Numbered from the stretch's first letter, positions 8,935 through 19,596 are shown. The stretch: 64,000 nucleotides of DNA from Pseudomonadota bacterium (GCA_020161405.1 JAIUOD010000005.1:1-64000), one strand, 5' to 3'. The notes: a model not told the origin generated them from the sequence alone. Translations and numbers: made by a program.

Positions 8935-8967
8935 TTATAAATCCAATTCACGAATAAGGAGTAATTT

Positions 8968-9528
8968 ATGAAAATCAAAACCGCCGCAATTTTATTAATT
9001 TTCACCTTTGGCGCAAATATTGCCAATGCAAAAGACCAAAATAGTGAATATTATCCCGAGGATGCAATTGGTGCACCGCGAATTGGTGCGCAATATACGC
9101 AAATTGGGAAGCTTTGGTCGATTGATTCTGCGCCCGCCATACCGTCTAAAGAAAAATGTGATTGGGGCGTGCCGCTTGGCGAAGAGAGTGATGCCGTTTC
9201 TTGTTCGTATAAAGATTTCAAAAATATTATCTACAATATTGATGGCACAAAAATAATTGCAATTCGTGTAACGCCTGACGCGGAAAATGTTTGGTATTCA
9301 AAGCTACCTTTTGGTGTACGCCCAAATGATAAGCCGGCAGCAGTTAGCGCAAAAATCAAAAAAGGCGGTCAAATACCAAAAATATCAAAAGTTGATGAGC
9401 CTAATTATTATAATTATTCGCTTTGCTTTTATCCTAATAAAAACAAACCAAAATATGCCTGTTTTAGCTTTGATAGAAGCGGCGCATTAGAAGAATTTGA
9501 AATTAGCGACGGAATTGCACGTCAATAA
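8968..9528 (+). CDS. Exported four-Cys-module protein, member 2
   Basis: Function unknown. It has 186 residues with a signal peptide cut near NANA (residue 21). The module is the same as in its neighbours: GAQYTQIGKLWSIDSAP, first cysteine in KCDWG, second in SCSYKDFKNIIYNI, then LPFGVRPNDKP, and a C-x11-C pair ending YACFSFDRSG. It is the most divergent copy in the middle part: Asp-Gly of CxYKxxDG is replaced by Lys-Asn. It lies 33 bases after member 1 and has GGAG before the ATG; member 3 starts only a few bases after its stop. All four mature cysteines are the module cysteines, consistent with two disulfides in the periplasm. Confidence 0.8.
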   Translation: MKIKTAAILLIFTFGANIANAKDQNSEYYPEDAIGAPRIGAQYTQIGKLWSIDSAPAIPSKEKCDWGVPLGEESDAVSCSYKDFKNIIYNIDGTKIIAIRVTPDAENVWYSKLPFGVRPNDKPAAVSAKIKKGGQIPKISKVDEPNYYNYSLCFYPNKNKPKYACFSFDRSGALEEFEISDGIARQ

Positions 9529-9539
9529 ACTATTTGAAG

Positions 9540-10169
9540 ATGAACATGCAAAGCACGATAAAATCAATTTTTTCATATTGCGCTATTATTGTGCTTTGCG
9601 TGATATTTCCTGCGAATGTTAATGCACAAGAAGAAAATCAAGAACCCGAAACTTTAATAAATTCACCTTTATTAGGTTCAAAATATTCCGAACTAAAACA
9701 ACCGCTAATACCACTTAATGGCGCACCAGAAGCGCCAAATTTTGGTAAATGTATGCGCTTAGGTGTATTAAGTATGAGGCCACAATTTCAGTGTGAATAT
9801 AAAGCTGGTGATGGGATTAATTATTATATCGATAGAAATGGTATTATTTATAAAATACGAATGATGGCAGATGCAAAAGGTAAATTTCCAAAACCATTGC
9901 CATTCGGGATAAATCCAACTGATTCACCATATAAAATTGAAACCAAGTTAAAAAAACTTGGCCTAAACTATAAGGATGACAATGTAGGAATTACTGCCAC
10001 TTATGAAGACCATATGCCTTGTTACGAACAAAATAATAGTTTCAAGAAAATGGCCTGCTTTTTTTATAATGAAGATAGAAAAATTTCTTATTTTCAAATT
10101 TCGTCATGGGAATTTGAAACTTTCAAAAGCAAGCAAGATAATAGCATTGCTAATTCCAATAAGAATTGA
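9540..10169 (+). CDS. Exported four-Cys-module protein, member 3
   Basis: Function unknown. About 209 residues; the ATGs at 9540 and 9546 are both possible, the second with better spacing from GAAG. The signal peptide ends near NVNAQ. The module reads GSKYSELKQPLIPLNGAP, cysteine in GKCMRLG, then QCEYKAGDGINYYI, FPKPLPFGINPTDSP, and the C-x11-C pair MPCYEQ to ACFFYNEDRKI. A Lys/Asn/Ser-rich tail of about 25 residues follows. The stop overlaps the region just before the next gene, so the two are probably translated together. Mature cysteines number exactly four. Confidence 0.8.
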   Translation: MNMQSTIKSIFSYCAIIVLCVIFPANVNAQEENQEPETLINSPLLGSKYSELKQPLIPLNGAPEAPNFGKCMRLGVLSMRPQFQCEYKAGDGINYYIDRNGIIYKIRMMADAKGKFPKPLPFGINPTDSPYKIETKLKKLGLNYKDDNVGITATYEDHMPCYEQNNSFKKMACFFYNEDRKISYFQISSWEFETFKSKQDNSIANSNKN

Positions 10170-10177
10170 GACCAATA

Positions 10178-11254
10178 ATGTTTTATAAATTCAATGCTTC
10201 GAAAAATATATTTATTCATGCTTCAATTGTTTTAAGCATAGGGTTAATCTATCCAAACCCTTCCAATGCCAATCCAATAATTACAAATTCAACGCCTGAA
10301 AAACTAGTTGGGGCGGTTAAAATTGGCGAAAATTATACAAAGATGCCAATTCCTTTTAAGCCTTTAGATAAAGCACCTCCGAATCCGCCCAATGTTATTG
10401 GCTGCACAACGCCGTCAAAAGGTTTTTATAATACCGAAGCAAAATGCGAATATAAAGCAAAAGATGGAATAAATTATTATTTAGGTGAAGATGCAAAAAT
10501 CTATCGAATTGCAATATACAAAGATGCAAATGGCAATTGGCCAAAACCCTTGCCTTTTGGAATTAAAAGTACAAGCGCGCCAAATTTAGTAAAATCAAAA
10601 TTCCTCAATAATGGTTTTAGCACTATTATGGGTTCAACTATAAGATATCAGACAGAATACGATGATACTTGCTTTTATTCAAAAAAATCAAGCAATAGTG
10701 TTATTTGCTTTTTCTATAATAACAAAACTCAAGAAATTGATCATTTAAAAATTTTCAAAGCAATAAATTTTGAAAATGACAAAAGCCCTAATGATGATTT
10801 TGAAATTGGCAATTTATTTTCAAACATTTCATCACCAATAATCGCAATCGATGGCTCGCCAGAAATGAATATGCCCACTGGATGCGAAAATAAAGATGAT
10901 GATGGAATAATAGTTAACTCTTTAATTGCCACAAGAAAATGCGAATATATTGGCGCCGATGGTCTTCATTATTACATAGATTATAAGTCGCGCATTTATA
11001 GAATTGATATGGATAGAGGGGCAAATAATAAATGGGCAAAACCCTTTCCAATCGGTGTCAAGCCTAATGATAAAATGGAAGATGTTCAAAAAAAGATTTT
11101 AAAATCTGGGCATTTGCAACTTAAAAACTCCCCCAATTGTTATCAATTGAAAAATGGTAAAGGCGAAACCGCATGTTTCGGATTTGATGAAAACAAAAAG
11201 ATTTCAAGCTTTAGCATTTCAATTTGGCGCTTCGCGCCAGAATTAAAGAATTAG
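10178..11254 (+). CDS. Exported four-Cys-module protein, member 4 (two modules)
   Basis: Function unknown. About 358 residues from the ATG at 10178; the TTG at 10166 is only a frame opening. After a signal peptide ending near SNA there are two copies of the module, about residues 40-195 and 205-350. Module a has CEYKAKDGINYYL and PKPLPFGIKST; module b has CEYIGADGLHYYI and AKPFPIGVKPND. Each has a C-x11-C pair (DTCF to VICF; PNCY to TACF). All eight mature cysteines fall on module positions. It is an in-frame duplication of the single-module plan, so modules can be joined in one chain; that is what one expects of a repeated binding domain. Confidence 0.8.
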   Translation: MFYKFNASKNIFIHASIVLSIGLIYPNPSNANPIITNSTPEKLVGAVKIGENYTKMPIPFKPLDKAPPNPPNVIGCTTPSKGFYNTEAKCEYKAKDGINYYLGEDAKIYRIAIYKDANGNWPKPLPFGIKSTSAPNLVKSKFLNNGFSTIMGSTIRYQTEYDDTCFYSKKSSNSVICFFYNNKTQEIDHLKIFKAINFENDKSPNDDFEIGNLFSNISSPIIAIDGSPEMNMPTGCENKDDDGIIVNSLIATRKCEYIGADGLHYYIDYKSRIYRIDMDRGANNKWAKPFPIGVKPNDKMEDVQKKILKSGHLQLKNSPNCYQLKNGKGETACFGFDENKKISSFSISIWRFAPELKN

Positions 11255-11260
11255 AATTAT

Positions 11261-11854
11261 ATGAAGCAAACAAAAATTGGATTTGTGTGCAAATCTCAAA
11301 CCGCAAAAATCGCAGTATTAATCGGCTTATGCTTATTTTATCCAAGCCTAAGCCTTGCCAATCCACAAATTGCAAAATCGAACCCTGAAAAACTAATTGG
11401 TGCCGTAAATTTAGGCGAAGATTTTTCATTCTTACCAAAGCCTCTAATTGCCCTTAATGGTTCGCCCGAACAACCAAATGAACAAATTTGTGCAAAGCCT
11501 GCTTTATTAGATGATAGAATTAATTGCCGATATCAAACCAAAGATGGCCTGATTTATCGAATTGATGATAAAGGTAAAATCTATGAAATAATTATGCAAG
11601 CTGATAGGAAAGGTAAATTTCCAAAAAAATTGCCACTTGGTATCAAAAACACAATTTCGCGCAATGCGTTGATAAAGAGAATTGATAATTTAGGTCTTGA
11701 AAGGGATGGTCATTATACAAATAATTCAAAAAGATTTTACATATCGGTTTGCATTCTTACGACAGAACCAAAGGGTAAGGAAACCTGTTTCCATTATAAT
11801 AAAGCAATGAAGATTTATAAAATGTCGACTTTCTTAAAAAATGATGACGAATAA
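11261..11854 (+). CDS. Exported four-Cys-module protein, member 5
   Basis: Function unknown. It has 197 residues with a signal peptide ending near SLAN (about residue 34). Its N-terminal mature sequence, NPEKLIGAVNLGEDF, is almost the same as that of member 4 (TPEKLVGAVKIGENY), so the two are the closest pair. Module cysteines are at 77, 89, 164 and 176; CRYQTKDGLIYRI and FPKKLPLGIKN are the core motifs. It begins 6 bases after member 4 and ends the run; the next gene is convergent. No terminator is obvious in the six-base gap to the gene at 11861. Confidence 0.8.
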   Translation: MKQTKIGFVCKSQTAKIAVLIGLCLFYPSLSLANPQIAKSNPEKLIGAVNLGEDFSFLPKPLIALNGSPEQPNEQICAKPALLDDRINCRYQTKDGLIYRIDDKGKIYEIIMQADRKGKFPKKLPLGIKNTISRNALIKRIDNLGLERDGHYTNNSKRFYISVCILTTEPKGKETCFHYNKAMKIYKMSTFLKNDDE

Positions 11855-11860
11855 ACTGAA

Positions 11861-12667
11861 TTAATGCTTGTTTGGAACAGAAACCAAAGTCACCTCATCA
11901 ATTTCTTTTAAAATTTTGCCGCCAAGCTTTGCTGCATCTTCTTTATTTAAGCAGCCAACAAGAATTGCACTATCATCAAGGAAATTATTGGTAAGTGGAT
12001 TTTCACCAATATTACGGCAAGCATCACCTTTTTTTGGATAGCCATTACCAAAAACTGGTAATGATTTTGGCCATGTTTTAACATCATATGAAAATTCTTT
12101 GGCGGGTGCATAATCCTTATACCACATTGTAAAATCATGACCATTTGGTGCAATCGGAATTGGTTTTACAATTGATGGGTTAGAAGGGTATTTTTTGCGC
12201 TTTGCATCATATTTTAAATGCACCCAAGATTTCACACCGCCATTTTTATCATAAGCACCATAAAGGATAATATCATTCCACCCTTTGGTTTTGTGCGAAC
12301 TTCTGAAAATTGGTTCATTCATGACGGTGAAATTATTGATTAATTTAAAATCGTTTGAAAGTAGCAAGAAATTACAACCGCCCGAACCGCAAAAATAACT
12401 ACCCTTCATTGAAACAAAATATTCAGGCTTTTTATCGCCATTCATATCAATTGCATAAAAGCTAAAATTTCTATTTTCTGGCTCAATGAATTGAAGATCA
12501 TTCTTTAGATATTTTTGTAAAAAGCCTTTAATTGATGCCGCTTGTTTTTCATTTGTGGTTTCTTGTGCGTAATAGACTTCTTCTTTTGGTGTGGAATTTT
12601 GCGCCAATGCAATCGAAGAATTAAACAAAGTCAATGCGAATAAGAAACCAAATTTAGCAATTTTCAT
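11861..12667 (-). CDS. Exported protein with a calcium-loop-like repeat (FG-GAP/VCBS-like)
   Basis: Not recognised with certainty. The product has 268 residues from the ATG at 12667, which gives a proper signal peptide ending near IALAQ; longer frames upstream would bury it. A DMNGDKKPEYFVS segment near residue 80 is a DxNxDxxx calcium-binding loop of the type seen in FG-GAP and VCBS repeats, followed by CGSGGCNFLLLS and by GWNDIILYG, the usual next strand. Four cysteines are in the mature part. It is convergent with the four-Cys-module operon and shares its export to the envelope, but no sequence relation was seen. Likely periplasmic; partner unknown. Confidence 0.7.
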   Translation of the reverse strand: MKIAKFGFLFALTLFNSSIALAQNSTPKEEVYYAQETTNEKQAASIKGFLQKYLKNDLQFIEPENRNFSFYAIDMNGDKKPEYFVSMKGSYFCGSGGCNFLLLSNDFKLINNFTVMNEPIFRSSHKTKGWNDIILYGAYDKNGGVKSWVHLKYDAKRKKYPSNPSIVKPIPIAPNGHDFTMWYKDYAPAKEFSYDVKTWPKSLPVFGNGYPKKGDACRNIGENPLTNNFLDDSAILVGCLNKEDAAKLGGKILKEIDEVTLVSVPNKH

Positions 12668-12807
12668 AAATACCCCTATGTGTTGCGCAATCATACAAAT
12701 CCAATCTGAACACAGGATTAAAAGTCTAACTGCAATCCACCTAAAGTATATTTTGCAATCCTTTTGACATGGTTCTATAGAGGGCGCGTTCAAAAAGAAG
12801 GCCTTAA

Positions 12808-14016
<1,209 letters not shown>

Positions 14017-14039
14017 AATTATTCAAAGTTTTATTTTTC

Positions 14040-14068
14040 AAGGCCTTGGATAATTCCAAGGCCTTTTT
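14040..14068 (+). terminator. Terminator of the aminotransferase gene
   Basis: AAGGCCTTGGA pairs perfectly with TCCAAGGCCTT around TAAT, followed by TTT. It lies directly before the lysE-type gene. Confidence 0.85.
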
Positions 14069-14075
14069 GGTTTTC

Positions 14076-14705
14076 ATGTTCGATATTTCACTTTTACAAA
14101 GCTATATAATCATTGCCCTTTCCATGAGCGCGAGCCCAGGGCCGAATATGATGTATTTAATATCACGCAGCATTTCACAAGGAAGCGCGGCGGGTTTTGT
14201 TTCCATGCTTGGTGTGCAAACAGCAACAATTATTTTTGTGGCGCTTTCGGCAATTGGGGTAAGTGCGCTTATAATTGCCATTCCCTTTGCCTTTGAAATT
14301 ATGAAATTTTGTGGGGCATTTTACCTTTTATATCTTGCCTATCAGGCGATACATCCAACAGCAAAATCGGTTTTTGAAGTGCGACACCTTGATAAGGATA
14401 ATGCATGGAAGCTTTATTCAATGGGCCTTTTCACCAATATATTAAACCCAAAGGCAATGATTTTATTCATAAGCATTTTACCACAATTCACCAATCCAAA
14501 ACTTGGCCATTTATATTCCCAATTCGCCGCATTAGGCGCAATCCAAATTGCCGCCAGCCTTTTGATAAATAGCATGGTAATATTAAGCGCCGCCAAAATT
14601 GCATCATTCCTAAACCAAAACCCACAATGGATAAAAATCCAAAAATGGATAATGGGTTCAATATTGGGTTTCGTGGCAATAAGGATTTTGTTGGAGAGGC
14701 GGTAG
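14076..14705 (+). CDS. LysE/RhtB-family amino-acid exporter
   Basis: A 209-residue inner-membrane protein with about six hydrophobic helices. The family signature is at the N-terminus (ALSMSASPGPNMMYLISRSISQG, in part) and in the middle (GLFTNILNPKAMILFIS). LysE/RhtB proteins export amino acids or homoserine lactone; the substrate cannot be told. The start is the ATG at 14076, directly after the upstream terminator; the longer frame from 13998 would run through that terminator. The stop codon is followed at once by a palindromic repeat (copy A). Confidence 0.9.
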   Translation: MFDISLLQSYIIIALSMSASPGPNMMYLISRSISQGSAAGFVSMLGVQTATIIFVALSAIGVSALIIAIPFAFEIMKFCGAFYLLYLAYQAIHPTAKSVFEVRHLDKDNAWKLYSMGLFTNILNPKAMILFISILPQFTNPKLGHLYSQFAALGAIQIAASLLINSMVILSAAKIASFLNQNPQWIKIQKWIMGSILGFVAIRILLERR

Positions 14706-14757
14706 TCTCCTTCCCCAAAAATTGGGGAAGGTGGCTGCAAAGCAGACGGAAGGGGTT
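14706..14757 (+). repeat. Palindromic repeat, copy A
   Basis: Two-hairpin element: CTTCCCC-loop-GGGGAAG, then GGTGG, a second hairpin (GCTGC/GCAGA-type), then GACGGAAGGGG. It begins one base after the stop codon of the lysE-type gene. Confidence 0.85.
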
Positions 14758-14792
14758 TTTCTCAGACCTTTGTTATTGGCTGAAAAGTTTTC

Positions 14793-14842
14793 AACCCCTT
14801 CACCCGCCTTTGGCGGGAGCTTCCCCATTCATGGGGAAGCAG
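14793..14842 (-). repeat. Palindromic repeat, copy E
   Basis: A variant on the minus strand: CTTCCCCATGAATGGGGAAG, then a second hairpin CCCGCC/GGCGGG, then TGAAGGGG. It starts three bases beyond the stop codon of the M61 peptidase gene and faces copy A across about 35 bases. Confidence 0.8.
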
Positions 14843-14844
14843 AA

Positions 14845-16758
14845 TTAATCCAATGGCTTCAATAATTTATCAATCGCGCCATCATTTGTGCCAGTTTTTT
14901 CAAAATGTGGATATTTTAGGCCGTCATGGTAATCAATATTCACGATTTTGTATTTTGTACCCGCTTGAATAATGAATTGGATTGGCTCTTTTGTGCCTTT
15001 GGCGGCTTTTATTTCTTCCAAGATTACATCTTTGGCAAAAGGTTTGCCATTTATTGCAATCACTTTATCACCAACCGCAAGCATGTTTTTAAATGCCAAA
15101 CCATCCCATAAAACTTGGGAAATTGCGCCATCTGTATTCACGCTCATACCCAATGAATAAAGAAGGTTTATGAATTTGCGGCTGCCTTCAACATCTTTGA
15201 TATATACATTTGGTTTGTCAGTATAAACCAATTTATAGCCACTTGCATTAAAGCCGCCCAATGGCGCGCCCGCTTCATGTTCGCGCAATCTTGAATTAAG
15301 CAATTTTGCCCAATCATTTTTAACCACGCCATCAAGAGTTTTTGAAACATCCTCGATTGTATAGGTTAATTCGCCATAATCACCATCGCGCATTCCATAA
15401 AATGCCTTGGCAAAATCATCGATTGATTTTTTACCACCTGATAATTCACGGATTTTGGCATCTACTTCAAGCCAAACCAACATGCCTTCATTATAATAAT
15501 CTTCGGAACGTTGATATGAAACCCATGCTTTTGGTGCGCGTGCGCTTATGATTGGGTCATTGGTTGTGTCCAATAAATCACGCCATTCACGCCCTTTACG
15601 AACATCAAGTTCGGCGGCAATTGCGGCATAAGCCTCCAAAGTTTGATCTTTAGAATATAGGCCAGAGCGCGCGCCCAAAACATAACCCCAAAACTGGGTT
15701 TGACCTTCATAAACCCAAAGCAATGAGTTTTGCATAGGGGTTCTATAATCTGGCGTCCATAAATCGGCGCCACGGCGATATTTTCCATCCCATGAATGGC
15801 TATATTCATGCGGCAATAAATTGCGCGCACTAAGATTATTTTCCCAGTCGGTGAAATAACCTGCCGCAACACCATTTTCAGATGAACGATGATGTTCAAG
15901 GCCGATGCCGCCTAGATTATCCGAAAGCGAAAATAAGAAATTATAATGGTCATAATGCTGTGCACCAAAAGTTTTCACAGCTTGCTCAACCAATTTTTTG
16001 TGCGCCGCCATTTGTTCTGGCTTATATTCAAGATATTTTGGGCTATCTGCAAAAATATCCAAAGTTACTTTATCGCTTAATGCCACTGATTTTGAATAAA
16101 GACCTGCTAATAATGGCGAATCAATGAAAACATCATAAGGTACCGTTTGGTAATTAATTGTATCACCATTGGTTGAAGCAGGGCGAAGCGCAGTTGCAGC
16201 TTTCCAACCCTTTGGCAAAGTTACCGAAAATGAAATTGGAATATTTCGCACATAATAACCCGCAGGATAAAGCGAAATACTATTAGTCTGTAGGCTCATT
16301 AATTCGTTTGTAACTTCCATCCGCCCTTGGTTTTTGTCTGTCGGTGAAAGATATTGGAATTCGGCCCTTATCTCTTTTGCGCCCGCAGGAACGTCAATAT
16401 GAAACGCATAAACATCAACCTTGTCGCGTGTCCAAGTAAGTAATTTACCATCGGCATAGACTTTTAAACCTGCCAATTTATCAATACCGCCGCGTGGTGA
16501 GTGATTACCCGGAAGCCATTTAGGGAAAAGCAAAACCATATGCCCCGCCGATTGAACGGGAATAGTCTCATTAATTTTAATAATTGCTTGTTCAATATTT
16601 GTTGCATCAACATTTAATGAAATCGTGCCATTAAATTTAATATCTTTTGCCGCCGGAATTGTATCAACAATTGGCAAAGCCATTGGCGCCGAATTTTGCG
16701 CATTTGCCATGAATGGCATTAAAGAAAAGATTGATGCAGCTAATATTAGTTTTTTCAT
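14845..16758 (-). CDS. M61-family (glycyl aminopeptidase) metallopeptidase with PDZ domain
   Basis: A 637-residue exported zinc peptidase with a signal peptide ending ANAQ (residue 21). The N-terminal beta-domain typical of M61 runs to about residue 250; the catalytic helix has LLPHEYSHSWDGKYRR (HExxH), the third zinc ligand is in WVYEGQTQFWG, and a PDZ-like C-terminal domain spans about 530-610 (LAVGDKVIAINGKPF). M61 enzymes release N-terminal residues, often Gly or acidic, in the periplasm. GGGGTAAAAATG marks the start. It is convergent with the lysE-type gene, with palindromic repeats between. Confidence 0.92.
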   Translation of the reverse strand: MKKLILAASIFSLMPFMANAQNSAPMALPIVDTIPAAKDIKFNGTISLNVDATNIEQAIIKINETIPVQSAGHMVLLFPKWLPGNHSPRGGIDKLAGLKVYADGKLLTWTRDKVDVYAFHIDVPAGAKEIRAEFQYLSPTDKNQGRMEVTNELMSLQTNSISLYPAGYYVRNIPISFSVTLPKGWKAATALRPASTNGDTINYQTVPYDVFIDSPLLAGLYSKSVALSDKVTLDIFADSPKYLEYKPEQMAAHKKLVEQAVKTFGAQHYDHYNFLFSLSDNLGGIGLEHHRSSENGVAAGYFTDWENNLSARNLLPHEYSHSWDGKYRRGADLWTPDYRTPMQNSLLWVYEGQTQFWGYVLGARSGLYSKDQTLEAYAAIAAELDVRKGREWRDLLDTTNDPIISARAPKAWVSYQRSEDYYNEGMLVWLEVDAKIRELSGGKKSIDDFAKAFYGMRDGDYGELTYTIEDVSKTLDGVVKNDWAKLLNSRLREHEAGAPLGGFNASGYKLVYTDKPNVYIKDVEGSRKFINLLYSLGMSVNTDGAISQVLWDGLAFKNMLAVGDKVIAINGKPFAKDVILEEIKAAKGTKEPIQFIIQAGTKYKIVNIDYHDGLKYPHFEKTGTNDGAIDKLLKPLD

Positions 16759-17031
16759 TTTTACCCCAATTGGCTTTTTGCTTATTGTTAAATGATAATA
16801 AGTTTTGTGGCTATGTCTAGTGCGGGAATGAATTAAGGATATTGTTGTTTTTTATCCACGCAAATTAATATGCATTATAATGATTAATGCAATTAATTTT
16901 GATGCTAGCAATCCTAACATTTTAAATGATAGCATTTGATAGCAATTTTAGATGTTTTAAAAGTCAATATCCTGATAAGTACATGTTTCTAAAATAAAAT
17001 ATGTGTATCATTCATATCAAGCAAATTGGGC

Positions 17032-18747
17032 CTATGCCCCGCCAAACTTATCCGCCCATTCGGCAACCGTTGCGTCTTCAATCTTTTGGAAAAGCAAATC
17101 TGGTGCATTGATTTTTAGGCCGTGTGGTAAAGCGTCAAAAACTTCGACGCCTGCGCCATCCCACCAATTGCGGTTTTCATTCGGAATGCCCAATGCATCC
17201 AAAACCTTGTTTGCAGTTTCAGGGATGAATGGAATTGCCGCAATGGCAAATAATGCACAAAGATTTAAGCCAACGCGCACCCCAAGTGCCGATTGTTCCA
17301 AATCGGTTTTGAAAAGCGACCAAGGGGCTTTGGTTTGCAAATATTCATTGCCAAGAACCCACATTGCGCGGGTTTCGGCGGCAGCTTTGCGAAATTCCAT
17401 TTCTTCGTGGCATTGGTTGATTTGCGCCATTTTTTCCAAAATATTTTTGAAAAGTTCATGCTCAATGTCGCCATATTCGCCGCCAGATTTTACTTCGCCA
17501 TCGAATTTTGAAACCGCAAATTTTGTGATACGATTGATAAAATTACCAAACACATTTGCCAAATCCGAATTAACCGCGGCCTGAAAACCTTCCAAAGTAA
17601 AGGCCGCATCAGAGCTTTCAGGTGCATTTGCCATTAAATACCAACGCCAATAATCCCCTGGCATTAAATCAAGCGCCGCATCCATGAAAATTCCGCGCTT
17701 ATTGGAGGTTGAGAATTTACCACCATACCAAGTAACCCAATTAAAGGCCTTTAGCCTGTCAACCAATTTCCAAGGTTCATTCGAACCCAAAATTGTTGCG
17801 GGGAATGAAACAGTGTGGAAGGCAACATTATCTTTGCCCATAAATTCAACATAAGTGACATCATCAGCACCTTTATCCTTGCGCCACCATCTTTGCCAAT
17901 CATTACCGGTTTTTTGTGCCCATTCTTGTGCCGCGCCAATATATTCAATTGGGGCATCAAACCACACATAGAAAACCTTATTTTCAAAGCCAGGGCGCGC
18001 TTTGCCATTATAAGCAACGGGCACACCCCATGATAAATCACGTGTAATCGCCCTATCTTGCAAACCTTCATCAAGCCATTTTTTTGCAATTGAATAAGCA
18101 AGGTGCGGCCAATTTGGCTTTGATGCCTCCACCCAATCGCCAATATTTTTTTCAAGTTTTGGTTGGCAAAGGAAAAGATGCGATGTGTCGCGCACTTCAA
18201 CATTTTTTGAGCCTGAAATTTTTGAACGTGGATTAATCAAATCCATTGGGTCAAGCAAAGTACCACAATTATCACATTGATCGCCACGCGCATCTTCAAA
18301 CCCGCATTTTGGGCATGTGCCTTCAACATATCTATCAGGTAAAAAGCGATTATCATCAATTGAGAAGATTTGTTTTGAAACCCGCTCTTCTATAAAGCCA
18401 TTTTGTTCAAGAATATGGGCAAAATGTTGGGTTAATTCATAATTTTGCGAACTAGATGAACGACCAAAATGGTCGAAAGAAAGGTGGAAACCTTCACCTG
18501 CTGTCTTTTGAATTTCATGCTGTTCAAGGCAATAATCTTGCACAGATTTGCCAGCCTCTGCGGCGGCAAGTTCGGCGGGCGTACCATGTTCATCGGTGGC
18601 GCAAAGAAATAATACTTCATGCCCCTGCATACGGCGAAAACGTGCATGAACATCAGCAGGTAACATTGAACCCGCCAAATTGCCCAAATGCTTTATGCCA
18701 TTGATATAAGGAAGTGCCGAAGTAATAAGAAATCTTTGCTTTGTCAT
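17032..18747 (-). CDS. metG: Methionyl-tRNA synthetase
   Basis: A 571-residue class I synthetase that charges tRNA-Met. The HIGH motif is HLGN in YINGIKHLGNLAG; the zinc-binding insert has CPKCGFEDARGDQCDNC near 142-158; the KMSKS equivalent is KFSTSNKRG near residue 320, a known variant loop of this branch of MetRS. The anticodon-binding alpha-bundle follows and there is no C-terminal EMAP/Trbp111 dimerisation domain. The sequence upstream, 18748-18770, is too short for its own promoter beyond the glutathione peroxidase direction, so the two may be read together from upstream. The 270-bp gap after it (16759-17031) shows no gene. Confidence 0.95.
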   Translation of the reverse strand: MTKQRFLITSALPYINGIKHLGNLAGSMLPADVHARFRRMQGHEVLFLCATDEHGTPAELAAAEAGKSVQDYCLEQHEIQKTAGEGFHLSFDHFGRSSSSQNYELTQHFAHILEQNGFIEERVSKQIFSIDDNRFLPDRYVEGTCPKCGFEDARGDQCDNCGTLLDPMDLINPRSKISGSKNVEVRDTSHLFLCQPKLEKNIGDWVEASKPNWPHLAYSIAKKWLDEGLQDRAITRDLSWGVPVAYNGKARPGFENKVFYVWFDAPIEYIGAAQEWAQKTGNDWQRWWRKDKGADDVTYVEFMGKDNVAFHTVSFPATILGSNEPWKLVDRLKAFNWVTWYGGKFSTSNKRGIFMDAALDLMPGDYWRWYLMANAPESSDAAFTLEGFQAAVNSDLANVFGNFINRITKFAVSKFDGEVKSGGEYGDIEHELFKNILEKMAQINQCHEEMEFRKAAAETRAMWVLGNEYLQTKAPWSLFKTDLEQSALGVRVGLNLCALFAIAAIPFIPETANKVLDALGIPNENRNWWDGAGVEVFDALPHGLKINAPDLLFQKIEDATVAEWADKFGGA

Positions 18748-18770
18748 GCGCGCTTCTTATTAGATTTTCA

Positions 18771-19253
18771 TTATTTTTGCAAAGCCTTTTCAACATCATC
18801 TTTCAAATCAGCGGGCACAGTAGTTGGCGCATAGCGTTTAATTACATTGCCATCTTTGCCAACTAAGAATTTGGTGAAATTCCATTTTATATCATCACCC
18901 AAAATCCCGCCTTTTTCTTCTTTTAGAAATTTGAAAATTGGGTGGGTATTTGCACCATTTACGTCAATTTTCTCAAACATCTTGAATGAAACGCCATAAT
19001 TTATTTGGCAAAATTCACCGATTTCATCGGCACTTCCCGGTTCTTGCGCACCAAATTGATTGCAAGGGAAGCCAAGAATTTCAAGACCTTGGTCTTTATA
19101 TTCTTTATAAAGCGCCTCCAATCCTTCATATTGCGGGGTAAGGCCGCATTTTGATGCCGTATTTACTACCAAAACCGCTTTGCCAGAATAATCTGACATT
19201 TTGACATTCTTACCTTGCAATGAAATTGCTTCAAAATCATAGAAATTCGTCAT
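18771..19253 (-). CDS. Glutathione peroxidase family protein
   Basis: A 160-residue thiol peroxidase. The start at 19253 gives [14 protein letters not shown], the typical N-terminus; the longer frame is not supported. The peroxidatic cysteine is in [12 protein letters not shown], and the resolving region contains FPCNQFG; the catalytic Gln and Trp occur in [12 protein letters not shown] and [10 protein letters not shown]. These Cys-type enzymes usually use thioredoxin rather than glutathione to reduce lipid or hydrogen peroxides. Cytoplasmic. It reads into metG with 23 bases between. Confidence 0.93.
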   Translation of the reverse strand: MTNFYDFEAISLQGKNVKMSDYSGKAVLVVNTASKCGLTPQYEGLEALYKEYKDQGLEILGFPCNQFGAQEPGSADEIGEFCQINYGVSFKMFEKIDVNGANTHPIFKFLKEEKGGILGDDIKWNFTKFLVGKDGNVIKRYAPTTVPADLKDDVEKALQK

Positions 19254-19413
19254 TTTAATTGTCCCTGATAAATTTATTATATTATAAATTAATGATGCCA
19301 AACCATAATATAAAGTGCAAGCAATACATGTTTCTGCGCTTTGTGTAAAAAATGCTGATAAAGTACTTGAAACAATCAAAAAAATTCGCCATTTAGGCCA
19401 AACATTTTTAGAT

Positions 19414-19489
19414 GCCGGTTTAGCTCAGTAGGTAGAGCGCTCGATTTGTAATCGAATGGTCGCGGGTTCGACTCCTGCAACCGGCACCA
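19414..19489 (+). tRNA. tRNA-Thr (anticodon TGT)
   Basis: A 76-base cloverleaf with encoded CCA. Acceptor GCCGGTT pairs with AACCGGC; D-arm AGCTC; anticodon stem CGATT/AATCG with TGT at 19447-19449; T-arm GCGGGTTCGACTCCTGC. Reads ACA codons. Confidence 0.97.
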
Positions 19490-19596
19490 TTTTTCCCTTA
19501 AATTGCCGCCCTCGCTTTGCTCGCTTAGCAATTTAGATTCAATTTAAAAATAATTTTTAAAAAGCGTGGTTTTTAAAAATCATTTACATTCTATAT

